Origin: an uncultured Fretibacterium sp.
Lineage (GTDB): Bacteria > Synergistota > Synergistia > Synergistales > Aminobacteriaceae
Direction: 5' to 3'
NCBI GenBank assembly: GCA_905373185.1
Contig: CAJPSE010000125.1
Coordinates: 1 to 5,506 of the forward strand
Length of the DNA stretch: 5,506 nt
Shown in pieces: positions 5,506-5,506 of this stretch. The translations under genes and the position numbers were made by a program. Below the pieces are notes generated by a model. That model ran no database searches. It worked only from the letters and a program-made list of their open reading frames with translations, and had not been told where the DNA came from. Numbering within the stretch: the first letter of the stretch is position 1; each line of letters begins with the position of its first letter.

Positions 5506-5506
5506 C

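Overview
The window is GC-rich and gene-dense. It looks like chromosomal DNA from a member of the Synergistota (Synergistetes), possibly an oral or gut type such as Fretibacterium. This rests on two inferences. One protein ends in a Gly-rich motif, a short hydrophobic helix and a basic tail, resembling the Synerg-CTERM sorting signal. The uroporphyrinogen-III synthase appears to be the C-terminal half of a CobA-HemD fusion. No 16S rRNA or other phylogenetic marker is present, so the assignment is tentative.

Layout. Positions 1-764 (+) hold the uroporphyrinogen-III synthase domain, cut by the left edge. Positions 765-1088 are a non-coding gap between convergent genes, rich in inverted repeats. 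Positions 1089-1511 (-) hold a small protein with a C-terminal sorting signal but no visible signal peptide; its frame stays open to 1658 without a usable start, so it may be a decayed or 5'-truncated gene. Positions 1512-1929 hold this upstream extension, then a more AT-rich stretch with an 11-bp tandem repeat beside a possible -10 box. Positions 1930-5505 (-) form an apparent operon transcribed right to left: an NfeD/ClpP-class membrane serine protease (cut by the right edge), gpsA, and a TolC-family outer-membrane efflux protein.

Function. The minus-strand operon joins three envelope functions: membrane-protein quality control (NfeD), the sn-glycerol-3-phosphate supply for phospholipids (GpsA), and an outer-membrane export channel (TolC family). 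The nfeD stop and gpsA start overlap in an ATGA, which suggests translational coupling. The TolC gene follows gpsA after 94 bp containing three imperfect copies of a roughly 22-bp unit. The HemD domain makes uroporphyrinogen III, which a fused CobA would methylate towards precorrin-2 and hence cobalamin or siroheme.

No clearly new multi-gene system is visible. The most notable unexplained items are the 22-bp tandem repeats before the TolC gene, the overlapping inverted repeats at 779-907, and the sorting-signal protein without an export signal.
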